A stretch of 64,000 bases of DNA from JANQIV01 sp050117315 (lineage in GTDB: Bacteria; Bacteroidota; Ignavibacteria; Ignavibacteriales; Melioribacteraceae). The translations under genes and the position numbers were made by a program. The notes beneath the pieces are model-generated. The model saw nothing but the letters and a program-made list of their open reading frames with translations, did not search any database and had not been told where the DNA came from. The stretch lies in assembly GCA_050117315.1 (NCBI GenBank), contig JASFMY010000014.1, forward strand, positions 13,198 to 77,197, given 5' to 3'. Shown here in pieces: positions 17,726 to 26,770 of the stretch (the stretch's first letter is position 1; each line of letters starts with the position of its first letter).

Positions 17726-18043
17726 TTAAGCAGGCTTCAAAAGATGAAGTTGAGTCCCAATAAATTTTTCTAATTCATCTTTCATATTCTCTGCATTTTC
17801 AAAAAATCCTAATACAGCATCTCTAAAATCCTTAAATCTTTCATAATACCTATTGTTTATCACTTTTTTACGCATCAGTTTCCATAACCTTTCAATGAGA
17901 TTTAGATTTGGTGAATAGGGCGGCAAAAATATAAATTCTATCCTTGAGTTTATTAAATATTCTTTTATTGCTTTAAACAGTACTACACAATTTTTATTGC
18001 GGTTCTGGTATATGACAAGCTTAAGCTCACAACAATGGCAGAG
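17726..18043 (-). pseudogene. IS630-family transposase, C-terminal remnant
   Basis: The end of a DDE transposase: LPPYSPNLNLIERLWK is the classical IS630 motif with the last catalytic glutamate, followed by a helical tail ending HLLKPA. The frame is open from just after a stop at 18044-18046, and upstream it reads LKLVIYQNRNKNCVVLF, where an active enzyme would have a second catalytic aspartate (LDNA-like). The N-terminal two thirds are missing. Non-functional. Confidence 0.85.
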
Positions 18044-18172
18044 TTAGCATAAATAAAAGGGGTTGATTTCTACTAATAAAAAATGAATTGCAATAAAATT
18101 TCCTAAAATTTAAATTGATATATAATTTCAAATGAGGTTAAATACCGGTTATAGAAATTGTAAAGAAATATA

Positions 18173-18337
18173 ATGCTTCCCAAAGTCTATTTGCCTGCTT
18201 TTACACTAGAGTTTGAGGATAACCCAAATGATGAACATAGACCCTGTAAGAATAGCTTCTATTCGGTATTGTCTCGTCGGTACCATTTTGTGATATGGTC
18301 GCTTTATCAGGTAAGGAAAACATTGTTAGCAATATAA
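18173..18337 (+). CDS. Small unassigned reading frame (54 codons)
   Basis: A frame from ATG at 18173 with no recognised family (begins MLPKVYLPAFTLEFE). It lies just upstream of the plus-strand beta-propeller gene. It could be a fragment or chance; there is no clear ribosome-binding site. Confidence 0.15.
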   Translation: MLPKVYLPAFTLEFEDNPNDEHRPCKNSFYSVLSRRYHFVIWSLYQVRKTLLAI

Positions 18338-18381
18338 AATGTAGGTAATCAAATTTACATCAAATAAATATGGAGCCGGAA

Positions 18382-19209
18382 ATGTTACTTACAAGAATTT
18401 TTACTTTAGTAATCATACTCGTGTATAATTTAGTTTATTCCCAGCAATTTTTTAATAACCCTGAAAGTGCCGCTTTTCATTCGGAGTCAAGTAGTTATTT
18501 CGTATCGAATTTTTCAGGTGGCAATATTATTGAGATCGATTCATCGGGAATGAAATCTATATTTAAAGAGGGAATATCAAAACCGTGTGGGATGGTTATT
18601 TGTGACAGCATATTATACGTCGTGGAAAATCCTAAAAAGGTTAGTGGATTTAAGATCGATAGTGGAGCACCCGTCCTAGAAATCCAAATAAATGAGGCTT
18701 TGTTTCTAAATGATATAACATTCGATGATAGCGGGTCTTTATATGTTACTGATAGCGGCTTAAAGGCAGTATATCAAATTGATAGGGTAAATAAAACATA
18801 TCAATTGCTGGTAGAAACATTGATGGATTCCCCTAATGGTATTATTTATGATAAATTTAATAACAGGTTGTTAGTGTGTTATTTCAGGGAAGAATCAAGA
18901 ATTGATGAGATCAATATAAAAGAATCAACGATAAAGCCGTTAATAACTCCTCCATATGATAATCTTGATGGAATAACATTAGATGAATTAGGAAATTGTT
19001 ATATATCATCATTTGGGCCGGGGAGTTTTAATGTTGGTTTTAAAAATCAAGGGACAATTATTAAATATGATAACTCATTCAAAGAAGAGCCTTTGGCAAT
19101 ACTAACCGATCTTTATGGCCCTGCAGATATTTATTATAACAATGGAAAAAAGGAACTGGTAATACCATTTTTTTTAGAAAATAGAATACAGTTCATTGAT
19201 ATTGAATAA
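18382..19209 (+). CDS. Secreted SMP-30/NHL-type beta-propeller protein
   Basis: A protein of 275 residues from the chosen ATG (a start four codons upstream is also possible), with a signal peptide (TLVIILVYNLVYSQQ). Repeats of the propeller type follow: GISKPCGMVICDSILYVVEN, LNDITFDDSGSLYVTDSG, DSPNGIIYDKFNNRLLV, LDGITLDELGNCYISSFG and GPADIYYNNGKKELVIPF. This periodic pattern of D-G-I and L-Y-V is typical of SMP-30/gluconolaconase-like and NHL propellers. The enzyme residues of a true lactonase cannot be assigned, so its role is unknown; it may bind a ligand or protein outside the cell. It is the only convincing plus-strand gene and sits next to broken insertion sequences. GGAG lies 6 bases before the chosen ATG. 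Confidence 0.75.
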   Translation: MLLTRIFTLVIILVYNLVYSQQFFNNPESAAFHSESSSYFVSNFSGGNIIEIDSSGMKSIFKEGISKPCGMVICDSILYVVENPKKVSGFKIDSGAPVLEIQINEALFLNDITFDDSGSLYVTDSGLKAVYQIDRVNKTYQLLVETLMDSPNGIIYDKFNNRLLVCYFREESRIDEINIKESTIKPLITPPYDNLDGITLDELGNCYISSFGPGSFNVGFKNQGTIIKYDNSFKEEPLAILTDLYGPADIYYNNGKKELVIPFFLENRIQFIDIE

Positions 19210-19585
19210 TATACTACTGTGCAGCAAATCAACCGGTGTGATTTTTATAAGCGCGTTCGGGATATAGTATTTATCATAAAGTTAACACTACTTTTTTTAA
19301 AATTTATTTCATTGGAATTGTTGAGTTGCCGATAATCGTTTATATAACATCTTTTATCCCCCGGAAACGGACAAATCCAGAGTGGGGAATCCGACATTAT
19401 GTTGTGATCAGTTATTCTTAGTGGATTGGATACGCCGGTTTTTTGTTCAGTTAATCGCAGTGGATTTTAAGCAGAAAATGGGAACCATTGCTCCAGCCAT
19501 TCGCTATGTTTGTTTACCGGCAACATTGTTGAGCTGCTAAATTATCATAAGCTTACTATATCTCATAAATTAGGGGAGCTCTAAT
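19210..19585. other. Intergenic stretch after the beta-propeller gene
   Basis: About 375 bases with no gene I can support. A short plus-strand frame follows at 19586. No clear terminator or repeat is visible. Confidence 0.4.
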
Positions 19586-19762
19586 ATGAAAAACTTTATT
19601 ACTGTTTTAGTATTGCTTTTTATTTACAGCCAGACTTTTTTTTGTCAAACTTCCAACTTATCTGCTAACTCTTATAATTTCGAAACCAAGCTTGAGTCAA
19701 ATGCCGCAAGTATAGAGGTCGCAACTCTCTGTCACATTCACAGCGATTCAGGGAGAAAATAA
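19586..19762 (+). CDS. Short secreted peptide or truncated exported protein (58 codons)
   Basis: ATG at 19586 with GGGGAG 8 bases upstream. It encodes a clean signal peptide (ITVLVLLFIYSQTFFC) followed by about 38 residues (SNLSANSYNFETKLESN...) and a stop. This looks like the 5' end of an exported protein whose body was lost when the adjacent transposase region was rearranged; a true small peptide is the alternative. Confidence 0.4.
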   Translation: MKNFITVLVLLFIYSQTFFCQTSNLSANSYNFETKLESNAASIEVATLCHIHSDSGRK

Positions 19763-19766
19763 AAAA

Positions 19767-19818
19767 TTGAGATGAGGGAGAAAAAAATACGTTAAGATAT
19801 AGTTTCTCCCCCCTCAAT
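19767..19818. repeat. Imperfect hairpin after the short peptide frame
   Basis: ATTGAGATGAGGGAGAAA (19767-19784) is an imperfect match to the reverse complement of TTTCTCCCCCCTCAAT (19803-19818). It could be a terminator-type fold or an insertion-sequence end; there is no U-run. Confidence 0.4.
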
Positions 19819-19942
19819 CAAACAAGTTCAAGTTTAATTTTTGTCATTCCCTATTATGTTTTCATTTTTTCTTTATACCTCTAATGATTTTCAATTTCGG
19901 GGTTAGTCCCTTTTTGATTTATCTGATAATACTATCTTCTCA

Positions 19943-20581
19943 TTATTCTAATCTAATCTGGATTCTACTACTGATTAGACCGGCAATAAAATCTGCATCA
20001 ATTTCACCGTAATGCAAATAGGCTTTCAACTGTTTCGAAATATGTTTAATTGTAAGTTTATACTTATTGAGTTTCTTTCCAAATATCAATAATTGATTTA
20101 TTATACTGGCTATTTATAAAGACTGGTAATAGTTCTTAGCTGCTGTTAAACTTACTTCCGAGTATTCGTGCCCAAGCTCATAGCTCCCATTCTTTTGTTC
20201 ATTAAATCCCTCATTCTCTATTAGGTTTTCTATCATGCCATTCTTAAAGTTTTTCCAATTCTTCCCCGGCGATATTACTCGGAATAAATCATCTACCGTA
20301 TCCATGTGCGGCAATTTCATCCCCAATATTTCATGTTTTCTTACAAATTCATCGTTCTCTCTATCGTTGTTTAATGTGTTGCGTGAGCCTTCCTTAAATA
20401 GGAAGATACTTATTGCTCCCATAATTATCTCCGATATTTCATAATGCGAGCGTTTCCTAATATCATCTATTTTAGATAGCCCCTTCTTGAACGCAGGGAA
20501 AAAATGTTTTATTATTTTAGGTATCTGATGAACTATTTCTGCTATAGCTTTTTTGAACTTTCTTGTTTTTTGTCTATTCAT
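19943..20581 (-). pseudogene. Insertion-sequence transposase, broken by deletion and a stop
   Basis: The N-terminal 120 or so residues are a recognisable transposase N-domain (MNRQKTRKFKKAIAEIVHQI ... LGMKLPHMDTVDDLF). After NEQKNGS the sequence jumps to the C-terminal part (YELGHEYSEVSLTAAKNYYQSL), so the catalytic middle is deleted. The open frame then ends at a TAA (20114-20116), but the same frame continues IASIINQLLIFGKKLNKYKL to another stop at 19943-19945; in homologues the stop position is a glutamine (QSLQIA..INQL), so CAA has mutated to TAA. A dead element with two lesions. Family assignment within IS4/ISNCY-like elements is uncertain. Confidence 0.75.
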
Positions 20582-20586
20582 CTTGT

Positions 20587-20657
20587 AAGGAAATAGAGTC
20601 CGGCATCTACCTCCTTATATTTTTTTTGACAAAACTAATATAAATCTCTATTTCCTT
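20587..20657. repeat. 12-base perfect inverted repeat near the transposase start
   Basis: AAGGAAATAGAG at 20587-20598 is the exact reverse complement of CTCTATTTCCTT at 20646-20657. It lies just upstream of the broken transposase, and may be part of the element end or a promoter-region fold. No target-site duplication could be identified. Confidence 0.5.
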
Positions 20658-20946
20658 TTTTCCCCTTTCTTAATATATCCCGAAAAATATTTTTATTTAT
20701 TCCTCTAAGTCATTGTCTTTTTGTTTTTATTTTTCGATCTGAATTGCTGGGATCGAAGTATCGAAATACTGACACCATCGAAAGCATATCATCTCAAAGG
20801 AGAGTTAAAACGGATATAGAATAAAACTATAAGAATGACTAATATTTATTTAACAAAATACCCAATAAATCTGTCAACCTTTTTCAGGACGCTTCAAATA
20901 CATAAAAAGATACGGACGTTTATCGAATGATGTCTATGAAATTTCT

Positions 20947-21060
20947 TTATCCTTCATAATTGAAAGGGCTATTTTCTATTTGGACGATGTATCCAATTGC
21001 AAGGTATGTAATGGCCCCCCAAAGAGCTAACCCCGCTTTTGATATTTTATCAAGTAAGTT
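20947..21060 (-). pseudogene. Possible C-terminal membrane-protein remnant
   Basis: A 37-codon stretch between stops reads like the end of a membrane protein: KAGLALWGAITYLAIGYIVQ followed by a short polar tail (IENSPFNYEG). There is no start codon and no family call. It may be a leftover gene end or chance. Confidence 0.25.
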
Positions 21061-21237
21061 TTATACTAAGAACAGAAGGAGGTACGGGTTAAAAATTTTT
21101 CCATAAAAGTAAACAGCCAAGAACAGAATCTTGGCTTAATACCGACCGGGGACACCCCAATCCAGATTAAATTTTCAGTAAAAAAAATATATATACTTAC
21201 ATGTCAAGTTCTATGTTACAACACAAGATTTATGAAA

Positions 21238-21285
21238 TCATTCCCACTCAATTGTAGAAGGCGGTTTTCCTCCTACGTTCTTCGA
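21238..21285 (-). pseudogene. Relic of a second GMP synthase C-terminus
   Basis: On the minus strand the codons before the TGA at 21238-21240 read VGGKPPSTIEWE. The intact guaA 100 bases away ends VSSKPPSTIEWE. Nine identical residues plus the stop, but with different third codon bases in most positions, mean this is an old divergent copy of a guaA end, not a recent duplication. Nothing of the rest of that gene remains here. Confidence 0.8.
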
Positions 21286-21339
21286 ACCTCGGAGGATAAT
21301 TTAATTTCACTTCTTATATTTTACCTTACTACTTTGCAA

Positions 21340-22881
21340 TTACTCCCATTCTATGGTAGACGGAGGTTTGGAGCTTACGTCGTAGACTACCCTGTTAACG
21401 CCCTGCACATTTTGTATAATTTTGTTGGATGCCTTTTCTAGTACTTCGTAGGGGAACTTGTACCAGTCTGCCGTCATCCCGTCTGTTGACGTTACGGCTC
21501 TTAATGCAATTACATTTTCGTAAGTACGTGCATCTCCCATAACTCCTACAGACTGAACGGGCAGAAATACTGCAAATGCCTGCCATATTTCGTTGTAGAT
21601 TCCGGCTGCTTTAATTTCGTCAATATAAATCTGGTCTGCTTCCTGCAGCAGTGCAACTTTATCTTTTGTAATGTCGCTTAAAATTCTAACCGCAAGTCCG
21701 GGCCCCGGAAAAGGATGACGTTCAATAAATTCTTCGGGTATTTCAAGTTCACAGCCAATTGCACGGACTTCGTCTTTAAATAGTTCGCGGAAAGGTTCAA
21801 TTAATTTCAGGTTCATTTTTTCCGGCAGTCCGCCGACGTTGTGGTGCGTTTTTATTGTTACGGATTTGCCTTTTACCGAAACCGATTCTATCACGTCAGG
21901 GTAAAGCGTACCCTGTATTAAGTATTCTATTCCTTCAAAGTTTTTTGCTTCTTCTTCAAACACTTCAATAAATGTATTGCCTATAATTTTTCTTTTCTTT
22001 TCGGGATCAAATACGTCTTTTAGTCTGCCCAAAAATTTATCTTCGGCATTAACATGAATAATATCAATATGATATTTATCCATGAACATTTTGATGATGT
22101 TTGCGCTTTCGTTTTTTCTCATTAAGCCGGTATCAACGTGTACACATATCAACTGATCGCCGATTGCTTTGTGCATCAAAATTACCGCAACAGATGAGTC
22201 TACCCCGCCGCTTAATGCGCATATTACTTTATTTGATCCTACTTTGCTCTTTATTTCATCAGTGCTCTGCTTTATGAAATTCTGCGGCGTCCAATCCCCT
22301 TTGCAATTGCATATACCAAAAATAAAGTTGCTTAATATTTTTTTACCTTCTACCGTATGCGCCACCTCGGGATGGAACTGTACACCGTAAATATTTTTCT
22401 CTTCGTTTGAAATAACACAGTTGGGCGAGTTACCGGATTCTGCGTCAACTTTAAAGTTTTCCGGGAAATCTTTTATATAATCACCGTGGCTCATCCAGAC
22501 AACTGAATTATCTTTTACTCCCTTCAACAATTTTGATTCGTTTTTAATTTTGAGATGAGCTTTGCCGTATTCTCTTTTATCCGCCGGGACAACTTTACCG
22601 TTAAATGCATCGGATACAATCTGGAGCCCGTAACAAATTCCAAGCACAGGAACGTTTAACGAAAATATTTCACCCGAAATTTTAGGCGAGTCTTCGTCAT
22701 AAATACTCATGGGTCCGCCGGAAAGTATTATTCCCTTTGGCTTTAGTTTTTTTATTTGGTCCATGGAAAAGCTGTGAGGATGGATTTCCGAATAAACATT
22801 GCTTTCCCTAATTCTGCGAGCTATCAACTGCGTAAACTGGGAACCAAAATCCAGTATCAAAATATTTTCACTGTGTTCCAT
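21340..22881 (-). CDS. guaA: GMP synthase (glutamine-hydrolysing)
   Basis: Converts XMP to GMP in purine synthesis. The 513-residue protein has the class I glutamine amidotransferase domain with C83 (GICYGLQ), H170 and E172 (FHPEV), then the ATP pyrophosphatase P-loop SGGVDSS at 224-230, and the dimerisation domain ending in KPPSTIEWE. Complete and standard. It is a single gene with a palindromic element upstream and a relic of another guaA end downstream. Confidence 0.97.
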   Translation of the reverse strand: MEHSENILILDFGSQFTQLIARRIRESNVYSEIHPHSFSMDQIKKLKPKGIILSGGPMSIYDEDSPKISGEIFSLNVPVLGICYGLQIVSDAFNGKVVPADKREYGKAHLKIKNESKLLKGVKDNSVVWMSHGDYIKDFPENFKVDAESGNSPNCVISNEEKNIYGVQFHPEVAHTVEGKKILSNFIFGICNCKGDWTPQNFIKQSTDEIKSKVGSNKVICALSGGVDSSVAVILMHKAIGDQLICVHVDTGLMRKNESANIIKMFMDKYHIDIIHVNAEDKFLGRLKDVFDPEKKRKIIGNTFIEVFEEEAKNFEGIEYLIQGTLYPDVIESVSVKGKSVTIKTHHNVGGLPEKMNLKLIEPFRELFKDEVRAIGCELEIPEEFIERHPFPGPGLAVRILSDITKDKVALLQEADQIYIDEIKAAGIYNEIWQAFAVFLPVQSVGVMGDARTYENVIALRAVTSTDGMTADWYKFPYEVLEKASNKIIQNVQGVNRVVYDVSSKPPSTIEWE

Positions 22882-22911
22882 TTATAAATCCTTCTTTTTT
22901 AAAAGAAGAAG

Positions 22912-22998
22912 AGGCTGTGTTAAAAGTAATATAAACGTCATTGCAAGGAAGGTCACTTCTTTTTGCTCGTGATGTTAGAAAAGCTTTTTACACAGCCT
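22912..22998. repeat. 87-base element with 15-base terminal inverted repeats
   Basis: AGGCTGTGTTAAAAG (22912-22926) and CTTTTTACACAGCCT (22984-22998) match as inverted repeats at 14 of 15 bases. This is either a tiny MITE-like element or a long hairpin between gcvH and guaA that could end the gcvH operon transcript. Confidence 0.6.
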
Positions 22999-23022
22999 TT
23001 TCAAAAAATTCAAAACCTAATT

Positions 23023-23403
23023 TTACCCGTTGATTGAATCTTTATAAGCGTCTGCATCCATCAAACCGTCTAAATCTGCAACGTCTGTAATTTCAACTTT
23101 TATAAGCCAGCCTTTGTTGTACGGGTCTTCGTTTATTGACTGCGGTTCGTCTTCCAGGCTTGCATTAATTTCAATAACTTTTCCGCTGCATGGTGCGAAT
23201 AAATCACTAACGGTTTTAACTGCTTCTATTGTTCCGAATGATTCGCCTTTTTCAATTGTTTCCAGGTCTGCCTCTATATCTACAAATACTATATCGCCTA
23301 ATTCCCCCTGTGCGTAATCGGTAATTCCGATAGTTCCAACATTGCCTTCAACTTTCATCCATTCATGATCGCTTGTATATTTTAGTTCAGCAGGTATATT
23401 CAT
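23023..23403 (-). CDS. gcvH: Glycine cleavage system H protein
   Basis: A 126-residue lipoyl carrier of the glycine cleavage complex. The lipoylated lysine is K63 in ESFGTIEAVKTVSDLFAP. The P, T and L proteins are not in the window. It follows accC by 15 bases, an unusual but plausible operon partner: both are swinging-arm proteins that need a biotin/lipoyl cofactor. Confidence 0.96.
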   Translation of the reverse strand: MNIPAELKYTSDHEWMKVEGNVGTIGITDYAQGELGDIVFVDIEADLETIEKGESFGTIEAVKTVSDLFAPCSGKVIEINASLEDEPQSINEDPYNKGWLIKVEITDVADLDGLMDADAYKDSING

Positions 23404-23418
23404 AACTACCTCAATTTT

Positions 23419-24759
23419 TTATTTGTTATTTAGTAATTGATCTATAAATGATGTATCGTAATCAGAATTCTTAAATTTCTCGTTATCCAAAACCATTTTA
23501 TGAAACGGAAGTGTTGTTTTAACTCCTTCAATGGTAAATTCTTCAAAAGCCCTTTTGGCCCTGATAATAGCGTGCTCCCTGTCGGTGCCCCATACAATCA
23601 TTTTAGCAATCAAGGAATCATAAAAAGGGGATATTGAATAATCGTTGTAAACATGTGAATCAATTCTTATTCCGAATCCGCCGGGGAAGTGCAGGTATTC
23701 CAGCATGCCGGGAGATGGCCTGAAATCTTTTTCAGGGTCTTCCGCATTAATTCTAAATTCAAAACTATGCCCGTTAGGTTTCCGCGGCAGGTTTTCAACT
23801 TCATTGCCTGCTGCAACAAGTATCTGCTGTTTAATTAAGTCAAGCCCTTGTACAGATTCTGTAACCGGATGTTCAACTTGAATTCTTGTGTTCATTTCTA
23901 TGAAATAGAAATCTTGATTTTTATCAACAAGGAATTCAACCGTACCGGCTCCTTCATAGTTTATTGAAGACGCTCCGAGTACGGAGGCTTCACTCATCTG
24001 ATTCCTAACTTCTTCGGAGATAATAGGCGAAGGCGCTTCTTCAATTAATTTTTGATGGCGTCTTTGAATAGAGCAGTCTCTTTCGCCGTATGAATAAACG
24101 TTACCTTTTTGATCACCGACGACCTGTATTTCAACATGCCTAGGATTTTCAATAAATTTTTCGAGGTACAACCCGGCATCGTTGAACGATGCTTCGGCTT
24201 CAGAGCTTGCAATTTGAAATGCTTTTTCAAGTTCTTTTTCACAAAAGACAATTCTCATTCCTTTACCGCCACCGCCGGATTTTGCTTTGAGCATAACCGG
24301 GTAACCTATTTCATCAGCAACTTTTTTTGCAGTGCTTACATCTTTAACAACGCCGTCGCTTCCCGGAACAACGGGTACGCCGCAAGCTTTCATTGTTTCT
24401 TTTGCAAGGGCTTTATCACCCATTTTGTTAATCATTTTGGCAGACGGGCCAATAAATTTTATGTTTGATTCTTTACATATTTCAGAGAAATTCGGGTTTT
24501 CCGAAAGGAATCCGTATCCCGGATGAATTGCATCAGCACCGGTAATTTGAGCTGCGGACATAATGCTTGGGATTTTGAGATAACTTTCCCTGCTGTTTGC
24601 AGGTCCAATACAGACGGCCTCATCGGCAAATATTACATGCAGTGAATCTCTATCGGCTTCGGAATAAACAGCAACTGTTGGAATGCCAAGTTCTTTGCAA
24701 GTTCTAATAACTCTTAAAGCAATTTCACCGCGATTAGCTATGAGAATTTTTTTGAACAA
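23419..24759 (-). CDS. accC: Biotin carboxylase subunit of acetyl-CoA carboxylase
   Basis: A 446-residue ATP-grasp enzyme that carboxylates biotin on AccB for fatty-acid synthesis. Motifs: KILIANRGEIALRVIR at the start, the flexible glycine loop KSGGGGKGMR, HVEIQVVGD, and FIEMNTRIQVEHPVTE. Length and order are normal. It is cotranscribed with accB (22 bases upstream). Confidence 0.96.
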   Translation of the reverse strand: MFKKILIANRGEIALRVIRTCKELGIPTVAVYSEADRDSLHVIFADEAVCIGPANSRESYLKIPSIMSAAQITGADAIHPGYGFLSENPNFSEICKESNIKFIGPSAKMINKMGDKALAKETMKACGVPVVPGSDGVVKDVSTAKKVADEIGYPVMLKAKSGGGGKGMRIVFCEKELEKAFQIASSEAEASFNDAGLYLEKFIENPRHVEIQVVGDQKGNVYSYGERDCSIQRRHQKLIEEAPSPIISEEVRNQMSEASVLGASSINYEGAGTVEFLVDKNQDFYFIEMNTRIQVEHPVTESVQGLDLIKQQILVAAGNEVENLPRKPNGHSFEFRINAEDPEKDFRPSPGMLEYLHFPGGFGIRIDSHVYNDYSISPFYDSLIAKMIVWGTDREHAIIRAKRAFEEFTIEGVKTTLPFHKMVLDNEKFKNSDYDTSFIDQLLNNK

Positions 24760-24781
24760 TATTAAACCTCAGTAAAAGGGA

Positions 24782-25264
24782 TTAACTTTTTTCAATTAGA
24801 AACAGGGGCTGGTTATATTCAACCGGAGTAGCATTTTCAACCAGAATTTTGACGATCCTTCCGCCCATGTCGCTTTCAATTTCATTCATTAGTTTCATTG
24901 CTTCAACAATGCATAAAACCGTGCCTTCACTTACATGGTCGCCGACTTTTACATAAGGGTCTGCATCTGGTGCAGGCGCCCTGTAAAAAGTACCAACTAT
25001 AGGCGATTTAACTTCATGTAAATTTTCGGCTGAAGTTTTTTCTTCTTTTGATTCTTCCTTAGTCTCTGTTTCTATAGCCGCCGCGCTTGTAGCTTGCTGC
25101 TGTGGAACAGATTGAATGACTTGAGGCTGAGGAGCCGTTACTGTATTATGGTTTACAGTATTTTTTGAAATGCTTATTTTTAGATCGCCTTCTTCAACGG
25201 CAAAATCGGAAATGTCGCTGTTCTCAACGATCTTTATTAGCTTCTTAATTAAGTTTAGGTCCAT
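24782..25264 (-). CDS. accB: Biotin carboxyl carrier protein of acetyl-CoA carboxylase
   Basis: A 160-residue protein with an N-terminal dimerisation helix, a linker rich in Q, A, T and E (about 40-80), and the biotinyl domain from about 85. The biotin attachment site is K124 in IVEAMKLMNEI. It starts 5 bases after efp, so efp-accB-accC-gcvH look like one operon. Confidence 0.95.
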   Translation of the reverse strand: MDLNLIKKLIKIVENSDISDFAVEEGDLKISISKNTVNHNTVTAPQPQVIQSVPQQQATSAAAIETETKEESKEEKTSAENLHEVKSPIVGTFYRAPAPDADPYVKVGDHVSEGTVLCIVEAMKLMNEIESDMGGRIVKILVENATPVEYNQPLFLIEKS

Positions 25265-25269
25265 AGTCT

Positions 25270-25839
25270 TTAATTTGATTTTAATCTTTCTGCATATTCC
25301 CCTTTACGGGTGTCAACTTTAAGCAAGTCCCCCTCATTAACAAATAAAGGCACTTGAATTTCCGCCCCTGTTTCAAGCGTAGCAGGTTTCATAACGTTTG
25401 TAGCCGTATCGCCTTTAAAGCCGGGCTCGGTTGCAGTAACTGCAAGCTCAACAAAAATCGGTATTTCAACTGTTACAATCTGGTCACTGTCGTCATGCAG
25501 AATTTCAATATCTTCACCTTCTTTTAAGAACTTTGTTCCATCGCCAAACATTTCATCCGGAACAGTTAACTGTTCGTAGGTTTCGTTATCCATTAATACC
25601 AAACCACCGGCTTCCCTGTATAGGTACTGGTATTTTTTTCTTTCTACTCTAACAACATCAACCGATTCACCCGAACGGAAGGTATTATCAAGGACTTTAC
25701 CGTTTTGAAGGTTTTTGAGTTTTGTTCTAACAAACGCACCGCCTTTACCCGGTTTTACGTGCTGAAATTCAACAATTGAGTACAGGCCGCCTTTAAATTT
25801 TATGATTAATCCGTTTCTGAAATCTGATGTATCAGCCAT
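25270..25839 (-). CDS. efp: Translation elongation factor P
   Basis: A 189-residue factor that rescues ribosomes stalled at polyproline. The three OB-like domains are present; the conserved loop PGKGGAFVRTKLK has K32 at the tip, the position that is modified in many bacteria. No epmA-type modification gene is nearby. The efp-accB-accC order is common in bacteria. Confidence 0.96.
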   Translation of the reverse strand: MADTSDFRNGLIIKFKGGLYSIVEFQHVKPGKGGAFVRTKLKNLQNGKVLDNTFRSGESVDVVRVERKKYQYLYREAGGLVLMDNETYEQLTVPDEMFGDGTKFLKEGEDIEILHDDSDQIVTVEIPIFVELAVTATEPGFKGDTATNVMKPATLETGAEIQVPLFVNEGDLLKVDTRKGEYAERLKSN

Positions 25840-26021
25840 CTTTTCCTTCTATATTTATTTAATATAAATAGGGTTAACACTAAAAGCAAAATTATTTTAA
25901 ATTCACGAATTTTTCATCATGTTATATATATTACCCGCAACCGCAGATGTTGAAAAATTTGAATTTTAGAAAAATTAGATACTTCAATCCCGCGTACCGG
26001 ATGTAACATCGTTAATATGCC

Positions 26022-26714
26022 CTACCCAAGTTTTAGTTTTTCAAGATACCTATTAACCTGATTTGCCTCGGTAGAAGTTTTGTATTCACTTTTAATAACT
26101 TCAAATAACTCTTTGGCCTTATCTTTTTTCCCAGCTTTGGAATAATTAATTCCGGCGTTTAATAAGTAATTAGGGTTGGATACGTTATTTTTGTCTACTT
26201 TTGCAGCATCTCCAAATAACGATGCAGCTTTTTCAAAATTATCTTCGGCTTCGTAACAGCCGGCTAAACCGGCCAATGCAGAGGCTTTATAGATATTGCT
26301 GCTGCCGGAATAGTCATCGTAGTATTTTTTTGCGTCATCTATTTTTCCGAGAAAGTAATAGCTGTTTGCCAAAAAGATTTTAGCTGTTTCGCCTTGTTCG
26401 GTTCCACCGTATTTGTCAACAACGTTAAGGAATCCGGTCATGTTAGTGCCGGGAACTCCGTCAATAGCTTCCTGGAATTTTTTTTCTTCATAAAATTTGA
26501 TTACCCTGGAAATTTCGGCGTTTGCCTGCTGGTTTTGTTCTTCTAAATTATTAATATATATCACACTCCCAACAACTATTACTGCAACTATTGCTAATCC
26601 GGAAAGTATCTTTGTCTGATATTCATTATAGAAATCCAGAAACTTATAATAAGAGGTTACAAGTTTATCTTCTTGGATTTCCTTTTTTGATATTTTTTTC
26701 TTCTTTGCTAACAA
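26022..26714 (-). CDS. Membrane-anchored TPR protein
   Basis: A 230-residue protein with a lysine-rich cytoplasmic N-terminus, one transmembrane helix (ILSGLAIVAVIVVGSVIYI, about 36-54) and TPR-like repeats (about 65-225: EEKKFQEAIDG, YYFLGKIDDAKKYYDDYS, EDNFEKAASLFGDAA, AGKKDKAKELFEVI). The architecture resembles YfgM-type periplasmic TPR anchors, but the family is broad and I do not assign a specific role. It is followed 56 bases earlier in transcription by the PHP gene. Confidence 0.7.
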   Translation of the reverse strand: MLAKKKKISKKEIQEDKLVTSYYKFLDFYNEYQTKILSGLAIVAVIVVGSVIYINNLEEQNQQANAEISRVIKFYEEKKFQEAIDGVPGTNMTGFLNVVDKYGGTEQGETAKIFLANSYYFLGKIDDAKKYYDDYSGSSNIYKASALAGLAGCYEAEDNFEKAASLFGDAAKVDKNNVSNPNYLLNAGINYSKAGKKDKAKELFEVIKSEYKTSTEANQVNRYLEKLKLG

Positions 26715-26770
26715 CTTAAACTCCCTAAAAAAATAATTGCAAATTTTGAGAACAGTGAAAATAATAAAAT

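Noticed and set aside
18173..18337. Small plus-strand gene upstream of the beta-propeller
   Set aside because: No family, no ribosome-binding site and no sign of selection; kept only as a very low confidence entry.
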